From JANPLD01 sp964445765 (GTDB taxonomy: Bacteria > Pseudomonadota > Alphaproteobacteria > Rickettsiales > UBA8987), in the NCBI GenBank assembly GCA_964445765.1, contig CAYULD010000003.1, positions 124,001 through 188,000 on the forward strand: a DNA stretch of 64,000 nt. The letters are read 5' to 3'. Each line of letters starts with the position of its first letter. The stretch's first letter is position 1. Below, piece after piece: positions 24,976-33,984 of the stretch. Both the position numbers and the translations under genes were made by a program. The notes beneath the pieces are model-generated. The model saw only the letters and a list, made by a program, of their open reading frames with translations. It had not been told where the DNA came from and made no database searches.

Positions 24976-25102
24976 GGAATAATGCTTTTATAACTACTTC
25001 AATAGTTTATTAACTATAATATATTGCCTTAAATTTATCTAAAATCTTAACAATTCCTTAACCTTATTATGCTAGAATGAAAAATAGCATTTAATAAAAA
25101 AT

Positions 25103-26320
25103 ATGGTTACAGGGCTAAAAACATCAGTTACGGTTGAGAATGAAATCCGCGATTTGCGGGCGGAGCTTAGCTATTATCTAAATTTACAGAATATTTCTAA
25201 TAATTCTAATATTTCCGCTAAAATTCAGGAAATTTTGCAAAAATTAGCTTCCGCTCAACAAGAATATTCAGAAGAAAAGGAAGAAGATAGATATATTGAA
25301 GAAAAATATGATTTAGCAGAGGCTAGAAACGCACAAATAGAGCTAAATTTTTCTAAATCTATTAGTGAGCTATTAAAAAATTATCAAAGCCGCCTTAAAA
25401 CAGAAATTTTTGATAAAGAATTTAATGAAAAAGTTTTCAACCCTGCAAATGGTGATGTTAATCAGCAAGCCGAAACATATATTGAAGAGCGAGCTTGCAA
25501 AGCTGAAGAATGTTTAGCGGATTTTAGGGCTGATAAAACCCACGAATTTGTTAGTTTTTTAACTGAGATTGAAAAACAAGTTGGCAAAGAAAAAGCATTA
25601 GAGCTTATACAGAATGCTTTTCAGGGGGCACTTGAATGTCAAATGGCTGATTTTAGCACATTTAAGGAGCATATTAATAACGGTAATTTGTCGCAAGAAG
25701 AAATATATCAAAAATTTGCTGAGGTAACTTTGCAGTTTGATGCAAATGTTTTAAGTGATCTTAAGCAAGAGCTTGAATATCAAGCCGCAAAAACCTCAAA
25801 AGAGCAGGCTTTGGCCAGTTTATCTGATGATAAAACTATTTGTTTTGTTAGTGAATGTGGGGTTAGTTATTGTGTTGATGGAAGCCAAATTTCTCTAAAC
25901 GCAGCACAGGCTAAAAATTTCATAGAATTTTGTGCGGATAGGGCAATTGATGATAATTTTAGCCAAAATTCTCAAGATGAATGCAGGCAAGAAAGGTTAG
26001 ATTTTCTTGAAAATTTAGTTTCAGACCCTGATGCTTTTTTAGAAGCCATAAAACCGCAAATAGCAACAATGAAAAATGTTAAAGGTAAAAGCGAATCTGA
26101 GGCATTAAATTTATACCTTGAAGCCATTGATCCGAAGATTAAAGAAAAGGCTCGCAAGACGCTTCCATCGGCGGATGGTAAAACAAATGTTATTATACCA
26201 AATGGTGTTGAAGAATGTGTTGAATTTGAACTCTCACCACCTCAGTATAATAATGTTGAGTATAATATCCCGACTAGGAGAGCTACGATTCCAGATCCCT
26301 CTCTATCAGGTAGAGGTTAG
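25103..26320 (+). CDS. Orphan acidic helical protein, 405 residues
   Basis: I do not recognise a family. The sequence is acidic and mostly helical, with coiled-coil tendency at about 8-75 (LRAELSYYLNLQ…SEEKEEDRYIEEKYDLAEARNAQ). A cysteine-bearing middle (about 240-295) has CFVSECGVSYCVDGSQ. There is no signal peptide or transmembrane segment. The last codons (DPSLSGRG-stop) lie in a repeat-like palindrome, CCCTCTCTATCAGGTAGAGG, so the C-terminus may have been changed by repeat insertion. Composite direct repeats flank the gene. It could be an effector or phage-derived protein; no function can be assigned. Confidence 0.65.
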   Translation: MVTGLKTSVTVENEIRDLRAELSYYLNLQNISNNSNISAKIQEILQKLASAQQEYSEEKEEDRYIEEKYDLAEARNAQIELNFSKSISELLKNYQSRLKTEIFDKEFNEKVFNPANGDVNQQAETYIEERACKAEECLADFRADKTHEFVSFLTEIEKQVGKEKALELIQNAFQGALECQMADFSTFKEHINNGNLSQEEIYQKFAEVTLQFDANVLSDLKQELEYQAAKTSKEQALASLSDDKTICFVSECGVSYCVDGSQISLNAAQAKNFIEFCADRAIDDNFSQNSQDECRQERLDFLENLVSDPDAFLEAIKPQIATMKNVKGKSESEALNLYLEAIDPKIKEKARKTLPSADGKTNVIIPNGVEECVEFELSPPQYNNVEYNIPTRRATIPDPSLSGRG

Positions 26321-26360
26321 GTCTAGTCCTTAGAAGTGGTTATTGTCATACCCTCCATTT

Positions 26361-26431
26361 CTCCCCCTGTTTACGGGGGGAGATAAAGAGGGGGGCAAGT
26401 TAGGGGCTAGGTTCTAGGTGCTAGGGCTTAG
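26361..26431 (+). repeat. Composite repeat BD, copy 2 (right of the orphan gene)
   Basis: CTCCCCCTGTTTACGGGGGG, then AGATAAAGAGGGGGG, then AAGTTAGGGGCTAGGTTCTA. It has the same order and orientation as the copy at 24676-24747. Confidence 0.75.
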
Positions 26432-26471
26432 TGAAGAGTGCAAGTGGTTAGTACAAGTTATTAGTTATAGT

Positions 26472-26533
26472 GTCATTCCCGTGAAAGTGGGAATCTAAGA
26501 TAGGGTTTGGATCTCCGCTTTCGCGGAGATGAC
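26472..26533. repeat. Dispersed palindromic repeat, GTCATTCCCG type (family E)
   Basis: GTCATTCCCGTGAAAGTGGG at the left and CCGCTTTCGCGGAGATGAC at the right form a hairpin. Like family A it begins GTCAT and ends ATGAC. Reading through it gives the artefactual peptide DLRFRGDDE, which is why the next gene is not started at 26507. Confidence 0.8.
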
Positions 26534-26599
26534 GAGTATAACAATAAAATTTTACAAACACCCCTTCCGTTAGAGAAATATAAATGTTATAATATATTT

Positions 26600-27694
26600 A
26601 TGAAAATAGATTACAAAAAATTCTTAACCCAAACTCAGCCCCAGCAACAACTGCAAGAGGCAGCCACCACACCCGCTGAGAATTCAAATTCTAATGATGT
26701 AAGAAATGTAAATATATTGAACCTTGCTAGTCAAATTAATAATCTAAATGCGGTATTAAATAATTTTATATCTGATGAATCCAATTCCTTTCGCGGAAGA
26801 ATGGGAAAAATATTTCAAAAAGATAAAACCGCAGAAAAGATTGCCAATGGCAGAGAAAGTATAGATATGTTTTCTCAAATGATATTAAAAGATTTAACTG
26901 GCAGTTTATCAGCCTTGTATGAGAATGGTAAAATTCCAACGCAAGAAGAAATTAATAATGCCCTTGCAGAAAAAGTGGGTTACTTAAATTCTGCAAATGG
27001 GTTTAGAAATTATTTGGTTGAGTTAGCAAATAGCCCACATTTGTCAGATGAAGAAAAAGCCAGAATTAAGAAAGATGTTTTTGAAGATAAAGATATAAAA
27101 TTTTCTAATGTAAAACCAGAAATAGCTGAAACCCTTGAAAATATTTATAATAAGAAAAAAGGAGAAATTACAGCAATTACAAATAATTTTTTTACTGGGT
27201 TTGTTTATAATTATAATGAGAATTTAGAGGATGCTAAAAGGGCTGCCGAAGAAAAACTTCAGGCTTCAGTTGGTAGGGTTAATCAATCTAAGGCAAATGA
27301 AGAATCTCAAGGCGGTTTTCTAGATGTTATTTTTGCAATTATTTCCCAATTTGTTGGTGAGGATTTTGCAAATTCTATTGCTGAGTTATTTCCTAAAAAG
27401 GAAGCTAAACAAACGCCTCAAACCCCAACTAATCCAGAGCAAACTGGGGCTTCGCCTGCTACAACTACACCTCAGACAGGACAAACAGAGCCACAACAAC
27501 CAGTTGTTCAAGCCACAGATAACACTCCTCCAATTAAAGCGAAGGAGCTAAATCTGAGTTCTTCTCAAGTAAATCCGCTTGCATTTTCTGCTGATATATT
27601 ATCCGGCTTAACAGGCGTTACTTCTGCCCCGGCTGATTACTCTAACCTTGCTTATGGCAGCGTTGCAAAAGGAAGTAATGGCCGCCCAGTATGA
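26600..27694 (+). CDS. Orphan protein with Pro/Gln/Thr-rich linker, 364 residues
   Basis: I do not recognise a family. I chose the ATG at 26600 because the upstream frame runs through a repeat. It has a low-complexity Gln/Pro N-terminus (about 8-28), a helical body (about 35-270) with ANSPHLSDEEKARIKKDVFEDK, and a hydrophobic amphipathic patch FLDVIFAIISQFVGEDFANSIAELF (about 231-255). A Pro/Gln/Thr linker (about 260-310) and a Ser/Ala-rich tail follow. No signal peptide is seen. It follows the 405-residue orphan in the same direction; the long disordered tail is common in effectors and virion-associated proteins. Confidence 0.62.
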   Translation: MKIDYKKFLTQTQPQQQLQEAATTPAENSNSNDVRNVNILNLASQINNLNAVLNNFISDESNSFRGRMGKIFQKDKTAEKIANGRESIDMFSQMILKDLTGSLSALYENGKIPTQEEINNALAEKVGYLNSANGFRNYLVELANSPHLSDEEKARIKKDVFEDKDIKFSNVKPEIAETLENIYNKKKGEITAITNNFFTGFVYNYNENLEDAKRAAEEKLQASVGRVNQSKANEESQGGFLDVIFAIISQFVGEDFANSIAELFPKKEAKQTPQTPTNPEQTGASPATTTPQTGQTEPQQPVVQATDNTPPIKAKELNLSSSQVNPLAFSADILSGLTGVTSAPADYSNLAYGSVAKGSNGRPV

Positions 27695-27713
27695 TATTAG
27701 CTATAGCTATAGC

Positions 27714-28517
27714 TTAGAAACCTAAAACATCAAGCATTGTGTATAAGCCAGAAGGCTTATCTTTTGCCCAAAGGCAAGCCCTTAAAGCCCCTTTACTAAA
27801 AATATTTCTACCTGATGCTTTGTGAGAAATTTCAACCCTTTCACCTTCGGTTGCAAAAATTACCGTGTGATCACCCACAACATCACCACCACGCAAAGTT
27901 GCAAAGCCAATCTCACCTTTTTTGCGAGCACCAATATTACCATCACGAGATTTGCACCAAACATCTTCTAGATTAACATTTCTGCCCTTTGCAACTGCCT
28001 TGCCAAGCCCTAATGCTGTGCCAGAAGGGGAATCAACTTTTTTATTGTGATGCATTTCTAAAATTTCAATATCATAAGAATCATCAAGAATTTTTGCAGC
28101 TTTTTCAACCAATGCGAAAAGCATATTAACCCCAACGCTCATATTTGGGGCGTAAATTATACGAGCAGAATTTGAGAGTTTTTTAAGCATTTCTTCACTT
28201 TCCTTATCCATTCCTGTAGTTCCAATTACATGGATTAGATTTTTTTCGGCACATTTTTTTGCTATAGAAATTGTTGAGTTAGGTGAGGTAAAATCAATTA
28301 CAGCATCAATTTCAGAGATGAATTCATCAAGGTTATCAGTGATTTCTAAAAAATTTGCACTTGAGCCAAAGCCTGCAATTTCATAGGCGTTTTTACCAAT
28401 TAAGGGTGAGTTTTTAACCTCAAGAGCCGCAGAAAATATCGCTTTTTGTGATTCCACAATTTCAGCAATGTTCATTCTGCCCATTCTGCCACCTGCACCT
28501 GCAATTCCAATTTTCAT
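27714..28517 (-). CDS. dapB: 4-hydroxy-tetrahydrodipicolinate reductase
   Basis: NAD(P)H-dependent reductase that supplies the substrate of DapD in lysine and diaminopimelate synthesis. At 267 residues it is full length. The dinucleotide motif GIAGAGGRMGRM is at the N-terminus, IDFTSPNS and GTTG follow, and the catalytic segment EMHHNKKVDSPSGTALGLG has the family His/Lys pair. It stands alone and is convergent with the second orphan gene. Confidence 0.96.
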   Translation of the reverse strand: MKIGIAGAGGRMGRMNIAEIVESQKAIFSAALEVKNSPLIGKNAYEIAGFGSSANFLEITDNLDEFISEIDAVIDFTSPNSTISIAKKCAEKNLIHVIGTTGMDKESEEMLKKLSNSARIIYAPNMSVGVNMLFALVEKAAKILDDSYDIEILEMHHNKKVDSPSGTALGLGKAVAKGRNVNLEDVWCKSRDGNIGARKKGEIGFATLRGGDVVGDHTVIFATEGERVEISHKASGRNIFSKGALRACLWAKDKPSGLYTMLDVLGF

Positions 28518-28646
28518 AAAGCAATTTTGTTATATTTTTGAAGCCACAATATTAAAATATTTTTATTTTAATTACCACTAAGAAATCATTTTATATAATA
28601 ATTGGTAAAAGAATATTGTATAAATAATCAAAAAAAAATTTAGGCA

Positions 28647-29843
28647 TTGTTAGAAACTGGAAAATTAGTTTTAGAAATTATTGAATCTTCTGGCGGAGAA
28701 GCAAGGTTTGTAGGCGGTTGCGTAAGAGATTTTATTAATAATCTTGAAACTAAAGATGTTGATATCGCAACAAATTTACAGCCTGAAATTATTACAAAAA
28801 TATTTGAATCACGCGGTTTTACAGTTATTCCAACTGGCATAAGATTTGGCACTGTAACATTACTCTTTAATAATTTTGGTTATGAAATTACCACACTAAG
28901 AAAAGATGTAAAATGCTTTGGTAGGCACGCAGAGATTGAGTTTTCTAGCTCTTTTGAAGATGATTCAAAACGCAGAGATTTTACTTTCAATGCCCTTTAT
29001 ATGGATAGAAAAGGCAAAATTTATGATTTTCATAATGGCAAGGAAGATTTAGAAAAAGGCATAGTTCGCTTTATTGGCAAGCCAGAAGATAGGATAAAAG
29101 AGGATTATCTTAGAATTTTAAGATTATTTAGATTTCAAGCAAGATTTGGCAAAGTTGATATTTTGGATAATCAAATTAAGGCTTGCTTGGAAAATGCTGA
29201 TGGGCTTAAAAATATTTCTGGCGAAAGAATTCATCAGGAAATCCAAAAAATTTTGGAAAATAGAAATTCTCTAAATGCCTTAAAGCAAATGCAAAAAGCT
29301 AATGTTTTACAACAAATTACTGGCTTAAATAATAATTTTTTTGATTTTGAAAGTTTAGAAAAATATTACTTAATTTCTAATGAAATTGATTGGATTGCAA
29401 GTTTGGTAGCCCTGCTTAAAATTGAAGAAGTTGTTAAAAACTTAATCAAAATAAAGAGAATTGTAACTAATTTTAAGTTATCTAACGCAGAAAAAGGTTT
29501 TTTTTATAGAATTTGGGATTCCTTAAAAATTGATTTCAATAAAGACTTTGAAGTAAAAAGATTGCTTAGAAGCTCAGTAAAAAAAGAATTTCAGCAATTT
29601 GCAAATATTGCTTATGCAAAAAATTTTATTGATAGCAAAAAGTTAAAAGATATTTTGGATTTATCAGAAAATTTTTCTCCGCCAATATTTCCCCTTAATG
29701 GCCTTGATTTAATGAATGAGCTTAAAATGAAGCCTAGTAAAGAGCTTGGGGAATTACTTAGAAAATTTGAAGAACTTTGGGAGCAAGAAAATTATCAACT
29801 CACCAAGGAAGATATGCTTAATATGATAAGGCAAGTAAGTTAA
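28647..29843 (+). CDS. CCA tRNA nucleotidyltransferase / poly(A) polymerase family
   Basis: Adds or repairs the CCA end of tRNAs, or tails RNA. It has 398 residues. The class II nucleotidyltransferase head shows ARFVGGCVRDFINNLETKDVDIAT (metal-binding DxD), RFGTVTL and RRDFTFNALYMD, followed by KEDYLRILRLFRFQARFG. There is no HD domain. Alphaproteobacterial members of this size mostly add CCA. The start is a TTG at 28647 with only a weak AGG upstream, so expression may be low. The tRNA-Leu in this window encodes its own CCA. Confidence 0.88.
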   Translation: MLETGKLVLEIIESSGGEARFVGGCVRDFINNLETKDVDIATNLQPEIITKIFESRGFTVIPTGIRFGTVTLLFNNFGYEITTLRKDVKCFGRHAEIEFSSSFEDDSKRRDFTFNALYMDRKGKIYDFHNGKEDLEKGIVRFIGKPEDRIKEDYLRILRLFRFQARFGKVDILDNQIKACLENADGLKNISGERIHQEIQKILENRNSLNALKQMQKANVLQQITGLNNNFFDFESLEKYYLISNEIDWIASLVALLKIEEVVKNLIKIKRIVTNFKLSNAEKGFFYRIWDSLKIDFNKDFEVKRLLRSSVKKEFQQFANIAYAKNFIDSKKLKDILDLSENFSPPIFPLNGLDLMNELKMKPSKELGELLRKFEELWEQENYQLTKEDMLNMIRQVS

Positions 29844-29845
29844 AA

Positions 29846-30586
29846 TCAAAAAGTTTTTAAGTTATACCATAATAAGCATTCAGGTTTTGAACCTGAAACA
29901 TAGTTAGCATCATCACCGGTGCCAGAAGAGTTAGTGCAATCTGAATCTTGTTGGGAAGTTATAATTTTGCCACTATAAGCTAATCCATCATCAATTTTTT
30001 CATCAATAAATTTTGCTTGCTCACCTGTTAAAAGGCCATCCCCTGTTATTGAGCAGTTAAGAGCTATAGATGAAATTCTCATTATTGAATTTCTGGTATC
30101 ATTATTAGATGTAGTTCTTGCCTCAACTTGAGAATTAGGGTTTTCAAAGCTAAATGATAACCCATTTATAGAAATTTTGGGGTATCTAGTGCCAATTTCA
30201 CAATCAGTATGAGAATCAGCATTAATAGCGGAAAATGTAGTATCTAAAATTTTTGATAATTGAAAATGTTTCCAAGCTTTATAGGTTTCAACTTGGCTAT
30301 TATATGTAATATTTCCATCGCCATTACATCTTGCAGAAGTATCAGCGCAAGCCGTTCCCCAAATAGTAAAGGCATTATCCATATCTCCCGGTAATTGCTT
30401 ATATTGTTCTTGAAAGCGTGTATGCAAGGCAGCATATTGGCTGATTTCTTTTGATAAAGTTTGTAGTTTTGAAACCTCAATTAAATATTGCCCACCAATT
30501 ATTCCAGAGATAATTAATGCAACAATCACCAATACAATAACAAGCTCAATTATAGTAAATGCTTTATTATTTTTATTTTTTTTCAT
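29846..30586 (-). CDS. Type IV pilin-like prepilin
   Basis: 246 residues. A short basic leader (MKKNKNNKA) precedes the hydrophobic N-terminal helix FTIIELVIVLVIVALIISG with the conserved Glu5 of the mature protein. The residue before the cleavage point is Ala9, where most prepilins have Gly. The LPGDMDNAF motif at about 67 and a Cys-rich C-terminal domain (CADTSARCNGDG … DCTNSSG … CLLWYNL) are typical of major or minor pseudopilins in alphaproteobacteria. No other pilus or type II secretion gene is nearby. Confidence 0.82.
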   Translation of the reverse strand: MKKNKNNKAFTIIELVIVLVIVALIISGIIGGQYLIEVSKLQTLSKEISQYAALHTRFQEQYKQLPGDMDNAFTIWGTACADTSARCNGDGNITYNSQVETYKAWKHFQLSKILDTTFSAINADSHTDCEIGTRYPKISINGLSFSFENPNSQVEARTTSNNDTRNSIMRISSIALNCSITGDGLLTGEQAKFIDEKIDDGLAYSGKIITSQQDSDCTNSSGTGDDANYVSGSKPECLLWYNLKTF

Positions 30587-30641
30587 AATTATTGTAGGTT
30601 TTATTCATTAGACATTTTACTACATATTTCCTAAAAATCAT

Positions 30642-33600
30642 ATGGCAATTTTAACCTCGGTAACTCATATCACGCATTATAAATATGATAGGCTAGTAAG
30701 TTTAGCTCCGCAATCTGTGCGTTTAAGACCTTCGCCGCATTGTAAAATTCCGATTAAATCATATTCACTAAAAATTTCACCTGCGGAACATTTCTTAAAT
30801 TGGTATCAAGATATTTATGGCAACTGGGTTGCAAATATTGTGTTTCCTGAAAAAATTAACGAATTTAAGATAGAAGTTGATGTTAAGGCGGAGGTTAGAA
30901 TTATAAATCCGTTTGATTTTTTTATTGATAAACAGTTTGAAGATTTTCCATTTTCTTATGATGAAAAAACCAAAGAAGAATTATTCGCTTATCTAAAACC
31001 CGCTGAAAATTCTAAAATATTAATGGATTTTATTTCAGAATTAATTGGCAATAATAAAAAACAAAATTTATCTGATTTCTTAAAAAATAAATTCAAGAAA
31101 AGAAATACTATTGATTTTATTGTAGAGATAAATCGCAAGGTTAACAAGGCGTTGAATTATATTATCCGCCTTGAGCATGGGGTTTATAGCTGTGAGGAAA
31201 CTCTTACAAAAAAATATGCTTCTTGCCGTGATATGGCTTGGCTTTTATGCAATATTTTTCGCCATTTAGGAATTGCCGCAAGGTTTGTTTCTGGCTATTT
31301 AGTTCAATTAAAAGCTGATGAAAAACCCGTTGATTCAGATTTAGTAGGCGTAGAAAATGATGTTGTTGATCTTCACGCTTGGACAGAAATTTATATGCCC
31401 GGTGCCGGTTGGGTTGGGCTTGATGCAACTTCTGGCTTGCTTGCTGGTGAAGGTCATATTCCACTTTCAGCCGCACCTCATTATGAAAATGCCGCCCCAG
31501 TTTCTGGCCTAATTGATTATTGTGAAAGTACAATGCATCATCATATGGAAGTTCACAGAGCTTTTGAAGATGCAAGGGTTACCAAGCCTTTAAGCGATAT
31601 AGAATGGAATGAAATTGAAGCCCTTGCCAAAGAAGTTGATGCTGACATTAAAAAGAATGATATTCGCTTAACACTAGGCGGAGAGCCAACTTTCGTCTCT
31701 TCAGAAAATAGAGATGCACCTGAGTGGAATGTGGCAGCAATGGGTGAAGAGAAAATTGCAAAATCTATTGATTTACTATTTCGCTTGAGAAATAAATTCG
31801 CCAAAGGGGCAAGTTTACAGTTTGGTCAAGGTAAATGGTATGGTGGTGAAACCCTGCCAAGATATGCTTATGGTTGCTTTTTTCGTTTAGATGGACAACC
31901 AATTTGGGCAAATGAAAATTTAATCGCAAGCCCAAAACCAATAAATGAAAATGAAAAGATATATAATTTAGCTGATGCTAAAAAATTTATTGAGAATTTA
32001 ACAAATGCCCTTGGAATAGCTCATAAAGCTATAATTCCAGCTTATGAAGATGTGCCATATAATTTACTAAGAGAGCGGATTTTACCTCTAACCGGCAAAA
32101 TTATAAAAAATGCTGAAAAAGATGATGAGATTAAAAGATTACTTAATCTAAATAAAAACGAACTAGGCAAGCCAAAAGGTTTTGTTCTACCACTTTTATA
32201 TAGTGTAAAACGAAAAAAATGGATTTCAAATTTATGGAAATTTAGAAGTAAACATCTTCTTTTAATTTCTGGTGATTCTCCAATAGGTTTGCGTTTGCCA
32301 ATGGCTAGTGTTCCTTATGTAAAAGCGGGTGAACAAGAAATTCCGCCATATCGCAGTAATTTTGATGATTTAGAAAATTTTGAAAATTACGAAAAAATAA
32401 AGAAAAAATTTCAACAAAAAATTTCTAAAAAAGCTAGTGAAAAAGAAAATTCTTATTTGAATAAAGATGAAAATGGCTATGTAAGAACCGCCCTTTGCGT
32501 TGAAGTTAGAAAGGGTAAAATTTTTGTTTTTCTACCACCTTTATATTATTTTGAACATTATCTTGAGCTTATTTCTGCATTAGAAGTAACTGCTGAAGCA
32601 CTTGGTTTTCCTATCGTTTTAGAGGGGTATGAGCCACCAAGAGATTATCGCACAAAACATTTTCATATCACCCCAGACCCGGGCGTGATTGAGGTAAATG
32701 TTGCCCCTGCAAAAGATTGGGAAGAATTAAAATTCATAAATAATACGCTTTATGAAGAAGCTAAATATTGCAAACTAACTGCTGAAAAATTTATGCTAGA
32801 TGGCAGATCAGTTGGCACAGGTGGCGGAAATCATATTGTAGTAGGTGGTGCAACCCCAAGTGATTCACCTTTTCTGCGTCGTCCTGATTTAATAAAGAGC
32901 CTGCTTTTATTTTGGCAAAATCACCCAAGTTTATCTTATTTATTTTCATCAATTTTTATTGGCCCAACCTCACAAGCACCAAGAATTGATGAAGCTAGAA
33001 ATGATAGTTTATATGAGCTTGAAATTGCCTTAAACCAAATTGATAAAACCAAAAATATTCCATTTTGGCTAATAGATAGATTGCTTAGAAATATTTTGGT
33101 TGATTTAACTGGCAATACCCATCGCACAGAAATTTGCATTGATAAATTATACGCCCCAGATGGCGAGCGTGGAAGGCTTGGGTTGCTTGAGTTTCGTGGT
33201 TTTGAGATGACGCCTCACGCTAGAATGAATTTGTTACAAATATTATTGCTTCGTGCAATAATTTCAAGTTTCTGGCAAAAACCTTATGATGGAAAATTAA
33301 TCAGATGGGGAACAAATCTGCACGATAGATTTATGCTCCCTCATTTTGTGTGGGAAGATTTTTCTTCAGTTTTAGCCGAGTTAGAAAATAGAGGATATAA
33401 ATTTGATAAAAATTGGTTTTTGGCTCAATATAATTTTAGATTTCCTAGATATGGCGTTGCACAAATTGGTGATTGTAATATTGAACTAAAAATGGCTTTA
33501 GAGCCGTGGCCAGTGCTTGGTGAAGAGGCAACATCTTTTGGCACATCAAGGGGCGTTGATTCCGCAATAGAGAGGCTTCAAGTTAAAATTGAAGGGCTTG

Positions 33601-33977
33601 ATAATAATAAATTTGCACTTCTTGTTAATGGTTATGAATATAAACCGCAAAATTTATCAGCTGATAAAAATATTTTTGGTGTTCGCTTTAAGGCTTGGCA
33701 ACCTGTTTTGACACTCCATCCAAATCTTCCAGTAAATTCACCTCTAGTTTTTGATGTGATAAATAGAAAAACTGGCGTTGCGATAGGTGGTTGTAAATAT
33801 CATATTGTTCACCAAGGTGGTAGGGCTTATGAGAAAATGCCGGTAAATGTTAATGAGGCAGAAGGTAGAATGATCTCTCGCTTTGAAACAATTGGCCACA
33901 GCCAAAGAAAAATCAAAATTAAGGAATATATACCCTCACCAGATTTCCCACTTACGCTAGATTTAAGAAGGGTTTAA
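30642..33977 (+). CDS. Transglutaminase-like + DUF2126 protein of the ATP-grasp/alpha-E peptide system
   Basis: 1,111 residues. An N-terminal transglutaminase-associated beta domain is followed by a transglutaminase-like cysteine protease domain (about 165-280): KYASCRDMAWLLCNIFRHLGIAARFVSGYL with the catalytic Cys, VDLHAWTEIYMPGAGWVGLDAT with the His, and an Asp. The remaining ~800 residues are DUF2126 (LTLGGEPTFVSSENRDAPEWN … GNHIVVGGATPSDSPFLRRPDL … LLEFRGFEMTPHARM). In many bacteria this gene is next to a circularly permuted ATP-grasp and an alpha-E gene; here those lie about 6.5 kb downstream. The presumed role is making or processing a small peptide or peptide tag; the product is unknown. 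Confidence 0.9.
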   Translation: MAILTSVTHITHYKYDRLVSLAPQSVRLRPSPHCKIPIKSYSLKISPAEHFLNWYQDIYGNWVANIVFPEKINEFKIEVDVKAEVRIINPFDFFIDKQFEDFPFSYDEKTKEELFAYLKPAENSKILMDFISELIGNNKKQNLSDFLKNKFKKRNTIDFIVEINRKVNKALNYIIRLEHGVYSCEETLTKKYASCRDMAWLLCNIFRHLGIAARFVSGYLVQLKADEKPVDSDLVGVENDVVDLHAWTEIYMPGAGWVGLDATSGLLAGEGHIPLSAAPHYENAAPVSGLIDYCESTMHHHMEVHRAFEDARVTKPLSDIEWNEIEALAKEVDADIKKNDIRLTLGGEPTFVSSENRDAPEWNVAAMGEEKIAKSIDLLFRLRNKFAKGASLQFGQGKWYGGETLPRYAYGCFFRLDGQPIWANENLIASPKPINENEKIYNLADAKKFIENLTNALGIAHKAIIPAYEDVPYNLLRERILPLTGKIIKNAEKDDEIKRLLNLNKNELGKPKGFVLPLLYSVKRKKWISNLWKFRSKHLLLISGDSPIGLRLPMASVPYVKAGEQEIPPYRSNFDDLENFENYEKIKKKFQQKISKKASEKENSYLNKDENGYVRTALCVEVRKGKIFVFLPPLYYFEHYLELISALEVTAEALGFPIVLEGYEPPRDYRTKHFHITPDPGVIEVNVAPAKDWEELKFINNTLYEEAKYCKLTAEKFMLDGRSVGTGGGNHIVVGGATPSDSPFLRRPDLIKSLLLFWQNHPSLSYLFSSIFIGPTSQAPRIDEARNDSLYELEIALNQIDKTKNIPFWLIDRLLRNILVDLTGNTHRTEICIDKLYAPDGERGRLGLLEFRGFEMTPHARMNLLQILLLRAIISSFWQKPYDGKLIRWGTNLHDRFMLPHFVWEDFSSVLAELENRGYKFDKNWFLAQYNFRFPRYGVAQIGDCNIELKMALEPWPVLGEEATSFGTSRGVDSAIERLQVKIEGLDNNKFALLVNGYEYKPQNLSADKNIFGVRFKAWQPVLTLHPNLPVNSPLVFDVINRKTGVAIGGCKYHIVHQGGRAYEKMPVNVNEAEGRMISRFETIGHSQRKIKIKEYIPSPDFPLTLDLRRV

Positions 33978-33984
33978 CAATTTG

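Larger units (their letters stand above)
24618..25102. other. Repeat-filled intergenic region between regulator and first orphan gene
   Basis: 485 bases without a gene. In order it holds a direct repeat (24652-24695) that includes a CCCCCTGCTTGCGGGGG hairpin, a TAGG-type G-rich tract, a GAATTTTTT/AAAAAATTATA hairpin, a family A palindrome, and the second direct-repeat copy (24932-24975). The last ~120 bases before 25103 are AT-rich and would hold the promoter for the orphan gene. Confidence 0.7.

Noticed and set aside
26507..26599. An upstream extension of the second orphan protein starting MDLRFRGDDE
   Set aside because: This peptide is a well-known readthrough of GTCATTCCCG-type palindromic repeats and is encoded by the repeat itself. 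The ATG at 26600 is the better start.
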